Origin: Ascarosepion bandense | Taxonomy: Eukaryota > Mollusca > Cephalopoda > Sepiida > Sepiidae | Direction of reading: 5' to 3' | DNA length: 64,000 nucleotides | Assembly: GCA_037127315.1 (NCBI GenBank) | Contig: JBBBDQ010000228.1 | Coordinates: 568,148-632,147 of the forward strand | In this document: positions 33,591 through 43,059 of the stretch, piece by piece | How positions within the stretch are numbered: position 1 is the stretch's first letter | Layout: each line of letters opens with the position of its first letter | Translations under genes and position numbers: made by a program | Notes under the pieces: model-generated | Database searches by the model: none | What the model was told of the DNA's origin: nothing | What the model saw: the letters and a program-made list of their open reading frames with translations, nothing else

Positions 33591-34014
33591 CTCTATAAGA
33601 GATTACAAATAGAAAAAAAAAACAGCATTAGAAAAATTGATATGCTAAGGCTTTTCGTTGCTTGAGAAAATCTATGAAAGGCAAATGTAGAATATTTATT
33701 TATGAACCTGTATTTGTACAAACAGAAAGAAAGAACACTGAGGTAAATGAAGCTCTGGAATATTTAAGAAAGTGTCTGTATTAAGGATTCTTCTCTATGT
33801 TTCAACACTTCAACACTTCTATGGGTTATTTAATGCCGAAATATAAATATTTTGTACATCATTTTATGTTTTCAACTCCAGATATTTTGTAAACTATGTT
33901 ACACTTGCATAAATATGAGATAATGAGATATATATATACATTTTCTTTTTTATATATTCGGAACAATATGGGGAAAATGAATGGCAAATAAGAAAAAAGA
34001 AACAAAATGCGATA

Positions 34015-34290
34015 CACGATGCGCGTTGTGGTGCGGTCGATATCGTCTCGGAACGAGAAATCGGCGAGCCGATTTCGAATTCCAGTTTAATTTCTCTAAA
34101 ATCTGTCTCTTCTCTCTTGTTCTGGGTTAAGTAACAAGACAGATTGGGTTCCATAGCCTTAGTTGGCAACCAGTGTACCGCAGAAAGTAATGAGAACCTA
34201 CAGCGGGATAATCATCTGCCCAGTCACTCATGTCTCTGTCGAAACATGATCGCCAAGCCTGTATCACGTATGGCACTTAACTGACACTTG
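34015..34290 (+). mobile_element. SINE-1 with internal deletion
   Basis: Head GATGCGCGTTGTGGTGCGG with A box TGGTGCGGTCG; B box ATTTCGAATTCC. About 35 bases of the central block (GCAAATACCCTTGGG region) are missing, then the normal sequence continues to CGTATCACGTATGGCACTTAA near 34280. Confidence 0.8.
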
Positions 34291-34544
34291 GTTAAGAATT
34301 CGAACAAAAACAAACTTTTCGCAGACTCTGAATGCAAGCAGCGTTCTTCTGAATATATGTATTCAAGACAAATCGATTAATGACTGACACTCTATATGGT
34401 GGGGGAGGGTCTTCACTATAATATCTACAAATTCCGTCTATCCAATTATTTATAAACATTTTTCAAATTCAGCGAGTTAAGTGATACATAATTCAGTCAT
34501 CATGTCTCTTTCGTTTTATGGCTAACTAGACAGAAGATATTCCC

Positions 34545-35290
34545 AGTAAAACACTACGCCTCCTTGGTCTCACACTCTCAGAGGACCTCAAGTGGAATGA
34601 CTACGTCGAATCCATTGCTAAATCCGCTGCTATGAAAGTCGGCTCTCTGTGCAGGGCCCCGAAATTCTTTCCGTCTAAATCTATCCTGCACTGATATAAA
34701 TTTACCATCTGCCCGTGTATTTACTGCTGTCACATCTGGTCGGGTGCCCCTGATATTTTCCTCGGGGTTCTTGACAAAATACAGCGAAGAATCTGTAATG
34801 TGATTGATACCGACTTGGCTGACCGCCTGCAGTCACTCTCTCACCGGCGTGAAGTGGCTTCCCTGTGCTTCTTCTATAAATACTTTCATGGCTTCTGCTC
34901 TGACGAACGTAAATCACTGGTGTCCCCTAGATGTGAATTTGCACGTGATACTAGATTGGAAATTAGGTTTTTACAGTGAAACCGATGAAATGTAACCGCC
35001 ATTTCTATTCCAACAACTTCTTTTCTCGCACTTCCCGCTTGTGGAATTCCCTACCGCATGCTTGCTTCCCCGACGGCTACAACCTCCAGGAGTTTAAATC
35101 TAGGGTCAATAGACACCTCCTAACACACAAACTCGCACCTACTCTCTCCAACTCTCTCCCTATGTACATCCTAACTCGTCTATCACCCTCCTTCTGACAT
35201 TTCCTATACCCAATTGCTCTATGCAACCCCCTGCGCTATAGTGGCAGTGGAATGCCTCGCTTGCGGTGACACGATTAAAAAAAAAAAACG
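34545..35290 (+). mobile_element. LINE-A 3' fragment with poly(A)
   Basis: Coding text: KTLRLLGLTLSEDLKWNDYV, ESIAKSAAMKVGSLCRA, IWSGAP, ILDKIQRRICNVIDTDLADR-like, SRTSRLWNSLPHACFPDGYN, LQEFKSRVNRHLLTH. UTR and terminus CTTGCGGTGACACGATT follow, with a 12-base A run (35277-35288). Stops and shifts interrupt the ORF. Catalytic RT domain absent. Confidence 0.88.
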
Positions 35291-35342
35291 TTACAGTGTT
35301 TTTTTCTTTTGTTATTTTTTTTAATTTTTTTTTTTTTTTGCT

Positions 35343-35505
35343 AGGCAAAACTATAAAACCTAGTCTGTTCTGCTATTTATTAGGAGGAAGAGAGATGATA
35401 GAATCATACCTTTCCAAAGGGTATTTGCGCAAAGAACCTGACCAGAATTTGAACTCGGCTCTCCGAGGTCTCATTCCGAGCTGATATCCATCATATCGCA
35501 CCGTT
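35343..35505 (-). mobile_element. SINE-1 head and central block
   Basis: Reverse of CAATCTG..TATTTA.., AGGTATTTGCGC and the B-box region AATTTGAACTCGGCTCTCCG; it ends at the head (TATCCATCATATCGCACCG). The 3' tail is absent and the LINE-A poly(A) lies just before it. Confidence 0.65.
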
Positions 35506-35659
35506 GTTTTATATAATTGCGGAGATGTAGTTTACTTTCATATAAATTATGAATTTTTTTTCAATAATTACTTTTTATGTTTACTATTTTCTTTTTTTAG
35601 TTCTGTCAGAAATATGATTTAGAATAGCCTGGTAGTTTTAACCAGTCGTCCTAGATTTA

Positions 35660-35660
35660 A

Positions 35661-35708
<48 letters not shown>
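35660..35708. repeat. (TA)n microsatellite
   Basis: About 24 TA units immediately left of the palindrome. Confidence 0.95.
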
Positions 35709-35710
<2 letters not shown>

Positions 35711-35711
35711 C

Positions 35712-36034
35712 TATAGGAAAAACTACTAAAAAGTTGTAAGTTTAAAAATGTATTTTTTTGACAGTATTTATTTATTTCTATTATTATATATATATATTTG
35801 ATATTTCAGACCGGCCTCGGCCTTTCATCAGCAACAAATGATTTTAAAATTTAAACTAGAAGCGACCGTCGTGAGAAGTTTTTAAATTTTAAAATCATTT
35901 GTTTCTGATGAAAGGCCGAGGTCGGTCTGAAATATAATATATATATATATATATATATCTAATAATAGAAATAAATAAATAGTGTCAAAAAAGTACGTTT
36001 TTAAACTTACAACTTTTTAGTAGTTTTTCCTATA
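35712..36034. repeat. large palindrome with hammerhead-like core in each arm
   Basis: Left arm 35712-35854 begins TATAGGAAAAACTACTAAAA; right arm 35881-36034 is its inverse with small differences (CGGCCTCGGCC against GACCTCGGCC, microsatellite length). The spacer is about 26 bases. The right arm contains CTGATGA (35905-35911), a 6-bp stem AGGCCG/CGGTCT and GAAA. A GA-rich low-complexity tract follows at about 36090-36180. Confidence 0.85.
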
Positions 36035-36088
36035 CATATTAAGACAGTATACGTGGATCATCATTATGCTATATATATATATATATAC

Positions 36089-36119
<31 letters not shown>

Positions 36120-36184
36120 GAGTCAGATAGGAAAAGAATGAGAGAGAGAGAAAGAGAGGATGAGGGAGAAAGTGAGAGAGTGAA

Positions 36185-36650
36185 GCGGTCTGACGTGATT
36201 AAGACCGCCTATGCAACCAAGAATTTTTGCCTTTGAAGCGAGGCTGGGATTTGCTTTTAAGTGAAATACTTCTCGTCATAGATTTTCGAAATATCTAATT
36301 AGATTCATATCCAAACGTAAAAAAAACAGGTTCTAAAGAATTAGTATTGGATTTTTTAAAATTTATTAATCCGACCTACTTTATTTCTTAAATGTTATTA
36401 TTGATGGATACTCATATTTGAGTAGACGCTCAGTTTATTTATTAAACTGTATATTCATTTAGACTTGCTTCGTGGTCGAGTCTTGGTCGAGTCTTGGTCT
36501 GAAACAAGACTTTTTAACGATGCTTCCATCTGCCTAAAGGTACGCAGATTTGTCGTATTTAATTACGTGTTACCATTTTCTCTTCATGCCTTTTTTCTTC
36601 TGTCCTTTTTCGCTTTTCTCAGTTCTTTACATTCTTATTATCATAATATT
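36185..36650. other. no recognised feature
   Basis: AT-rich unique sequence between the GA tract and the Helitron; contains a tandem GTCGAGTCTTGGTC near 36476-36500. Confidence 0.45.
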
Positions 36651-36654
36651 AATA

Positions 36655-36680
36655 TCTAAACTTATTTATAAATGGAATTT

Positions 36681-36749
<69 letters not shown>

Positions 36750-37203
36750 GTTACCGATAGACTCGGAAACGGCTGATCTGAATTTCTGGAAAATTTACAC
36801 AGTTGTACTATAATCCTCTGCGAGTGTCCTTAGCTAGGTTTCGTGTCGAGGTACCCCTGATAAATATCGAAAATTGATAATCGAAAAAATCGGATTATAG
36901 CAGGAGTGGTCCAAATTTAATCAAATTTGATACACTCATAGACAAAGACATAAGAAACGATATTCAGAAATTTCAAGGTTGCAATTCTTACAATAGTGCA
37001 GAAAATCGATAATATATAAAAGGCAATTTGTTTGTGTGTGTGTCTGTTCATCTGTCTGTATGTTCTTTATACAAATCCACAATTTTTATCCGATTCTCAT
37101 TAAACTTCACATAAATATACTTTAGGTTGTGTCTGGGATCCAGGACCATGGATTAGTTTTAAAGCTTTCATTACACCCGAGCAACGCCGGGCTATACTGC
37201 TAG
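36655..37203 (+). mobile_element. Heli-1 non-autonomous Helitron, best-bounded copy
   Basis: Starts TCTAAACTTATTTATAAATG directly after A (36654) and ends CTAG (37200-37203) directly before T. The 3' end has a GC-rich hairpin CCCGAGCAACGCCGGG about 10 bases before CTAG. Those four traits (5' TC, 3' CTRR, subterminal hairpin, insertion between A and T) define Helitrons. The 549-bp body has (TC)n and (TG)n tracts and AAAATCGATAAT but no Rep/helicase ORF. Other copies: 4297, 29835, 57090 and 59038. Confidence 0.82.
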
Positions 37204-37619
37204 TTGTAATATAAGTGTGTTTTCCTTCGTACTTATTCACTTCAACAGTCGGAGTTTACCTAGTATGCCGAGAGCTGGCCTACCCTTACTGCTTAGAGTA
37301 TGCCTTATCCATGCTAATTAGGCAGTCATATCACTACAATTATTGTGTAGGTTCCTCTGTCAGAAAGTGTTTCTCTAACCGCATTAGTAGGACTAGGAAT
37401 TGTGCAAATACGATACACTAATTCAGTGTATAGAAAGCATTAAGCATGTCCTTCCAAAACAAGTAGTATTAATATCACAGACTGCTAATAATCCAGCCTC
37501 TTTTCGGCCGTCAACGTTTTCAGCGTCTCTGCATAGGCAAAGATGAAATCATTGTACCTCTTCCCTATTTTCTGAATCACTTTGACAACAATACTTGTGC
37601 TTTCTTTTCTGGCTCACAA

Positions 37620-37910
37620 AGACACTTAATCACTGAGTCCGCATAATTACAGTCCTAAATCATGTTAATTAATTTGCCTTCATGTTATTAACTCTCATTA
37701 TCTCATTAGAAAACTTTTGACCGGTCATCCATCGTTTCGCATCGCCGATTCTTCTTTGCCGGCGCCAATAAGTTTTATGATCAATTAACAAATTGCTGCC
37801 AAGTTTTCTTAAGCCAAGAAATAATTAAATCCTAATTAATATCATTAATTTGTTTCTCTGACAATGTTGGCCACAGCTCCACAGAATCATTGCGCATGAG
37901 GTAGCGACAA
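37620..37910. promoter_or_regulatory. candidate conserved noncoding element (speculative)
   Basis: Non-repetitive stretch rich in homeodomain-type cores: TTAATTAATTTG near 37667, CATTAG near 37705, GATCAATTAAC near 37779, AATAATTAAATCCTAATTAA near 37822. It also has GC-containing islands (GCATCGCCGATTC, GCCGGCGCCAATAAG). No coding potential. The impression of an enhancer is from motif density only. Confidence 0.25.
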
Positions 37911-38184
37911 GTAACAAAAAGGTGTCTTTTCCTCAAGAGATTCACGAGATTGTCATTAATTGTATTCGAAAATATATTTGCCATGTATAAATCTTCACCC
38001 TTTAAAATTTACCTGATTTCATAAAACCTGATATTTATTTGATTTATTGGATTTAATTTATTTATTTTTTATTTTTTACTTCACTGATTTGATTTGCTTC
38101 TTTATTCTTTATTCTTTATTTTAATTTTCCACTTACCTATATATAAACAAGAACTTGACCCTCAGAAACAATTTCTTTTTTAAT

Positions 38185-38475
38185 CATATCACCCCGAGCA
38201 AGGCGGAAACGCCACTGATGTGCAGGGGGTTACATAAATGTAAAAAGATTAATTAGAAAAGAGTGAGGAGTACAAACTAATTAGAAAGGAACAATAGAAA
38301 GCTGAGAAAGCAGGTGCGATGACAGATACATAGGTGGAGAGAAAGGGAAGGGTATACAAGGGAGGGGAGAGAGCTTGAAGCCAGTGGTTAGTAGATGAGT
38401 ATTGACTTTGCATTTAAATTTCTGGAGGTTGTAGCCGTCACGAAAGCAAGAATACGGGAGCGAATGGAACTCGGC
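38185..38475 (-). mobile_element. LINE-A 3' end
   Basis: Plus strand TTTAATCATATCACCCCGAG then CAAGGCGGAAACGCCACTGA, followed by UTR to the C-terminal coding end (minus: SLPYSCFRDGYNLQKFKCKV, NTHLLT). 5' truncated. Same subfamily as 8718-9012. Confidence 0.8.
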
Positions 38476-38705
38476 ATGAAAAGCCACAAATTTATTCGCC
38501 TGAAGAGAGTCAATCTCAGACTCAAAACACGCATAGCGTCATAAATACCATTATGGACACTTAAAATATCATAATATGTATAAAAATATCTTTATACTAC
38601 AATAAATATACAGTTTAAACTAAACGTTCATGGCCTCTCACATTTTTTATTCTATACCAATTTTTCTCGTTGGAACAACCCTATTTCCTTTTCTACAGAT
38701 CTGTC

Positions 38706-39010
38706 TGCGGATGACAATATTTAAGCTCTCACACCCTGATTGAGCACTCTGGAAAAATAGTAGACTTTGATAAACAATAGGTACTCTGGCATGTACGCAT
38801 CGCTCATTCAATGACATGAATTAGAGCACGCTAGCTATCGGGCGCGTATAATGATATGCGCTAAAAAGTGTGCCTACTTCAACCGAACGCCCATAGCCCA
38901 GGGATAGATTCGCCGACTGACACCATTTCGGTGGGGTTTCAATCCTGAGTAAAAAAGCAATCGGAATCTAAGAGTACTGATGACCTGTGATACGGCGAAA
39001 CACATCTGTC
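38706..39010 (+). mobile_element. HHR unit (retrozyme-like), 305-base monomer bounded by cleavage-site sequences
   Basis: The unit begins TGCGGATGAC after an upstream AGATCTGTC (38697-38705) and ends with a hammerhead whose cleavage C is 39010, followed again by TGCGGATGAC. Two identical junctions 305 bases apart are what a tandem or LTR-like copy of a self-cleaving unit would show. Inside, TAGCCCAGGGA (near 38897; other copies are closer to TAGCCxAGAGG) fits an A box, and GGTTTCAATCC (38936-38946) a B box, with CGACTGACACCATTTCGG between resembling an anticodon arm. No ORF. Ends in (TA)n. Noncoding, self-cleaving and Pol III-like: probably a non-autonomous retroelement. Confidence 0.6.
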
Positions 39011-39020
39011 TGCGGATGAC
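38970..39020 (+). ncRNA. type I hammerhead ribozyme motif, minimal stem III
   Basis: Core CTGATGA at 38977-38983 and GAAA at 38997-39000 are intact. Stem III is AC/GT (39000-39001 with 39008-39009) around ACATCT, leaving C39010 as the cleavage nucleotide. Stem II is CCTGT/ACGGC around GAT, with one mismatch at its base (other copies have a perfect GCTGT/ACAGC). Stem I pairs GTA with TGC and is then weakened by mismatches; copy 6172 has five pairs there. Activity of this copy is uncertain. Confidence 0.6.
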
Positions 39021-39129
39021 GAGATATATATATGTGTGTGTATTTTTTTTTTCAAATGACAAGATATAATAGTTTTAAGCGTCCCAATGTAAGGAAGGTG
39101 ACCAGAAAAATGACAATATTATATAAGGA

Positions 39130-39140
39130 AACACACAGAT

Positions 39141-39197
<57 letters not shown>

Positions 39198-39319
39198 AAC
39201 AGGAACCTTTCTTTTCTATTTACATAATTTCCATCGATCTGACTATTGTCCTCATCTTTATTTTCATATTCATGACGTTTCCGCCGCTTAGACCTTCTTC
39301 AGATTTACACAAACACAAT

Positions 39320-39414
<95 letters not shown>

Positions 39415-39510
39415 TTTGACAGGAACCTTTCTTTTCTATTTACACTATTTGCATCGTTCGGACTGTTGTCGTCATCTTTATTTTCATATTCATGACGTTT
39501 CAAGGTCAAG
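39130..39510 (+). repeat. tandem dimer of (AC)n-(TA)n plus an FB end
   Basis: The order (AC)n, (TA)n, CAGGAACCTTTCTTTTCTAT, ACTATTGTCCTCATCTTTAT, TTCATATTCATGACGTTTC occurs twice (39135-39290 and 39318-39505). The second part is the FB left terminal sequence. The first copy continues into CTTCTTCAGATTTA. Microsatellite and FB end have been duplicated together. Confidence 0.7.
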
Positions 39511-39684
39511 TATTGAACTTACGACTGTTTGGGTCAAATAATTTTTGGATCACTCAATCATTGCATTTACCTACTGGAGAATCTAGTACCTGAAGAAGGC
39601 CAATGTGTACAGCAGTCAAAAGATGTGTTTAAAGATCTGAACGATGTTAGTGTAAATTTTTACAATACCTCATCTCAAAAACAT

Positions 39685-40285
39685 AAACAGATATTTCGTT
39701 GAATATGACAAACTAGGTAAATGTAATTAAATTTTCATTTGTTTTTTTCCCCGCATTCTTACATTTTACATCTTGCTGGGAATAAGGGAAGGCAAAAACA
39801 GTCCGTATTTTCTATTGTCCCGAGCGTTTTCGACTACTTCTTTAGACATTTTCAAGAGGGTTTGCTTTTTGGATACTGTTCTTGTTTCTTTCTTCTTGTT
39901 TGACTATATAAGATGTATTTTAACAATTTTTACGTAGTTTTAAATACTACTACGAGGGTTTATTACTAGATTCGCGTTGAGTGCCACTGGAATTCCACTG
40001 GGCATTTTCCTATTGTTTTAAAAAAAACTGCATTGGAATTTGACTCTCTGATTATCCATATAAATACCATCGCCAGAGATTAAAACTTAGCCGCTATTAA
40101 TCTAGATACGAACCTCACTTGAGGTTGCTGAACTTCGGGGATCTCATGGGAATTGGTATTTCAATGTAATAAAAAAAATGAACCTGTCAGTGTCGTGCGG
40201 TTGTCAAAAAGTTTTTTCAAATATACTATTTTCAAATATATTTTTCCAAAATAAATGTCCTTAAAACTGAATCACAGGAAAACTG
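39685..40285. other. no recognised feature
   Basis: Mostly unique. A diverged FB right end may occupy 39540-39680 (TAGTACCTGAAGAAGGCCAA at 39585). TGTCCCGAGCGTTTTCGAC near 39819, with the inverse of GAAAATGTCTAAAGAAG downstream, resembles the paired motifs discussed for FB. Confidence 0.4.
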
Positions 40286-40289
40286 ATAA

Positions 40290-40555
40290 TAATCGTGTTC
40301 GAATTCCAGTTGAATTCCTTGCATTCACTTCCGCACAAATACCCTTGGGAAAGATATTAATCTGTCTCTTCCCTTCAGTTATGGATTAAATAATAGGGTA
40401 GATTGGGTTCTATAGCCTTAGCTGGCAACCAGTCTACCGCAGAAAGCAATGGCAACCTACTGCGGGATAATCTTCTGCCAGTCAGTCATGTCTCTTTCGA
40501 GATATGATGACCCAAAGCGTGTATCATGTATGGCACTTAACTGACTGTATGCGTA
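40290..40555 (+). mobile_element. SINE-1, 5' truncated at the B box
   Basis: Starts at GTTCGAATTCCAGTTG (B box) and proceeds through TATGGATTAAATAATAGGG to GTATCATGTATGGCACTTAA. The A box is missing. Confidence 0.8.
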
Positions 40556-40559
40556 GGAA

Positions 40560-41540
40560 TAAGTAGAGACAAGGTGTAAATTACAAAGTGACAATATGGG
40601 GACAAAAGAATCACTTGAGAGCACATATGCGGAGGACCTAATTCAGACAACGTGAGGACAACGTTAAAATAGAACCGCTGCTATTATTAGCTATATTAAT
40701 AAAAATATGAAGACAAGGTGCAATTTTCTAAAATGTAGACGTTAAAAAGTAATTACTCAAAAGTAGGTAATTTCTACCGCCGTGAAGAAAAAACCAAGTT
40801 GAAGAAAAAAAAACAAACTTGAATCTTCCCTCCTCAAAAGAAGGGGTAGTTATAACAAAATCACTTGAAAGAGGATATCAGTCAAAAGATTGTGTAGAGA
40901 AAAAATGCACTTGAAGCGCAAATTTTAGAAAAGCAAGTTACAATAATCTCTGGAAAACAGGTAATAGTAACTGTTGTACCGGAGCACAAAAATGCAGGCA
41001 AGGCGCGAATTGCAAAATTGAACGCTTTACTCACGGATGAATGCGGATGATAAAAAGAAGACAAAGTGCAAATTTCAAACGAGTAACGTGACGAAACGAA
41101 TGCCTCTTGGCGGTTAAAATACGAAATAGCAAAAAGAAGAATGAACGATATTTGACTACGAACCTATGAAATATTTTATTTCTTTATTTCGTCAAAATTC
41201 TCTTGTTTTTCAAATGACCTCCGTAAATTGTGATTTTGCCAATTCTTCATTTATTCATCTCATCGGAAGAAAGGTGCTAATGTCACAAAAACAAAAGTGG
41301 GGTTACTGAGAGTGAATGCCAATGAGAAATCTTTAGTGGCGAGGGAGGACAATAAAAGAACAAGGTTCCTGAAGACAAAAGATGGCGACAGACGATGTAT
41401 ATAAATTTTTTAAGATTGTAGGTGGCAGGGAAGGAAGAAACCGGAAGAGAGTTCTACAAGCGAAATGTACGAGAAAAGAAACGATAATAAATGAACTTAT
41501 GGTTATATCTATCTATATCAACGGTGTGACCTAACTGCCA
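40560..41540. other. no recognised feature
   Basis: Purine-rich unique sequence. 41260-41520 (AGTGGCGAGGGAGGACAATA, GGAAGAAACCGGAAGAGAGT) may be an extremely decayed LINE-A 3' part on the minus strand, which I could not confirm. Confidence 0.4.
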
Positions 41541-41544
41541 ATAT

Positions 41545-41862
41545 AGTCAGTCAGTTAGTTAAGTGCCATACGTGATACACGCTTGGGCGATCATGTCTCG
41601 AAAGAGTCATGACTGACTGGGCAGAAGATTATCCCGCAGTAGGTTGCCATTGCTTTCTGCGGTAGACTGGTTGCCGACCAAGGCTATAGAACCCAATCTG
41701 TCCTATTATTTAACCCATAACTGGAGGGAAGAGACGGATTGATACCTTTCCCAAGGGTATTTGCGCGTGAGCGAATGCAAGGAATTCAACTGGAATTCGA
41801 ACTCGGCTCCCCGATTTCTCGTTCCGAGCCGATATCCACTGCACCACAATAGTACTGCGATT
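41545..41862 (-). mobile_element. SINE-1, well-preserved copy
   Basis: Reverse of the full family: tail GTTAAGTGCCATACGTGATA at 41556, intact central block, B box GGAATTCGAACTCGG, and A-box end CACTGCACCACAAT near 41843. One of the two or three least diverged SINE-1 copies. Confidence 0.88.
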
Positions 41863-42127
41863 AAATTCATGCGATGAAGTTAATAAGGGGTAGTGTTCAT
41901 TAGAACAATTTCCATAAAAAATCATGGAGGATGGAAAAACAAATAAATCAAGATGCCAGATTAAGAACAATAACATTACAGGCCCTTCTTTGAATTTTAT
42001 CGACAGTCGCGAGATTTAAAGCTAGATCACCAGATTATATAAATGATGCATTGAAAAATTTGAAAGATGGGTTACGTCGAGAACAAGTGTCTGAAACGAC
42101 ATAGTGAACCAGTTTTTGTAACAGTAG

Positions 42128-42330
42128 TTTTTTTTTATAATCATTTGACCCAAAGCACGGTGCGAGAAGAAACAGAGTAGAGGGGAGGCCGAAGAAAGGA
42201 TAAGAGATGGATGGATTTAGGGAAGAGGATGAGATTCTGGAAGATAGAACATTGCGACTGACGTTACTTTTAAAATTTTGGAGATTGTAGCTATTAGGGA
42301 AGCAAGTAACCGGAAAGGAAGTTTCACGGA
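42128..42330 (-). mobile_element. LINE-A 3' end
   Basis: Plus strand TTTTTTTATAATCATTTGAC then CCAAAGCACGG, a diverged terminus. The minus strand codes FRETSFPVTCFPNSYNLQNF, KSNVSRNVLSS, matching the SRLWNSLP..CFPDGYNLQEF region. A 40-base LINE-A scrap (KIQRRACNVI) lies separately near 41965-42005. Confidence 0.65.
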
Positions 42331-42334
42331 ATTG

Positions 42335-43055
42335 ATTCAATATAATCAGTCCACTGCAGGTCAGTTCAAAATTTGAGATCGTTAAGACGCAACGAGCTGC
42401 TGTTCTGGAGGTTAGAATCAGCCATGTTGATGGCCAGCAAATGTGGTTTTCGATGATGAATACCAAATTGCATTTTCGTTTTGGTCCGGTTAAAATTTAC
42501 AAGTCATTTTTAGGCATATACAACGCCGAAGCGAAAGACATTTTCGACGGCAGATGCCAGTAGTATCGAGTGTAATGCATAGAAGAGTCACATTGGATGC
42601 GAAACTTCGTACTTTGATAGAAATATCATCAATCTTTTGTCAATGTCGATGAATTTAATGAAAGTTCGATTTGACATTTGCTTATTGAACGCCCATATTC
42701 ATGAAAAGCAAAGACATGTGGAATTTCTGGCTCAAATGCAAGAAGTGTCTTATGCGACAGGAAAAATTTCTAATAAGCATTTTGAAGGAAAATTGGCAAG
42801 CTGCAAGAACAATATTTGTGTTAACATTCTACTCAAAACACTACTATATATATTTATGTATTGTTGTCTCCAGGACGTTGACGATCTTGGAAAATTTTAT
42901 GCCATTTATAGTTCTTAATAAATCTTGCCTTTTTCTTAGATCTTGAACTCTGTCCCACCATTCATGTTCTCTATGTAGCTTAATTGTTATTTCTCTCTTT
43001 CCATCAATTTTCCTTGAGTGTATAAAATTTTCCAAACACTATTTCCATATTATCC
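42335..43055. other. no certain feature
   Basis: Plus frames at 42637-42946 overlap but have no known domain. The minus strand near 42900-43035 has an Arg/Lys-rich frame faintly like an RTE-type C-terminus, which I did not call. Confidence 0.35.
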
Positions 43056-43059
43056 TGCA

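Noticed and set aside
42637..42946. Overlapping 93- and 81-codon plus frames as a small gene
   Set aside because: Frames overlap in different phases, lack any family resemblance and end in LINE-adjacent sequence.
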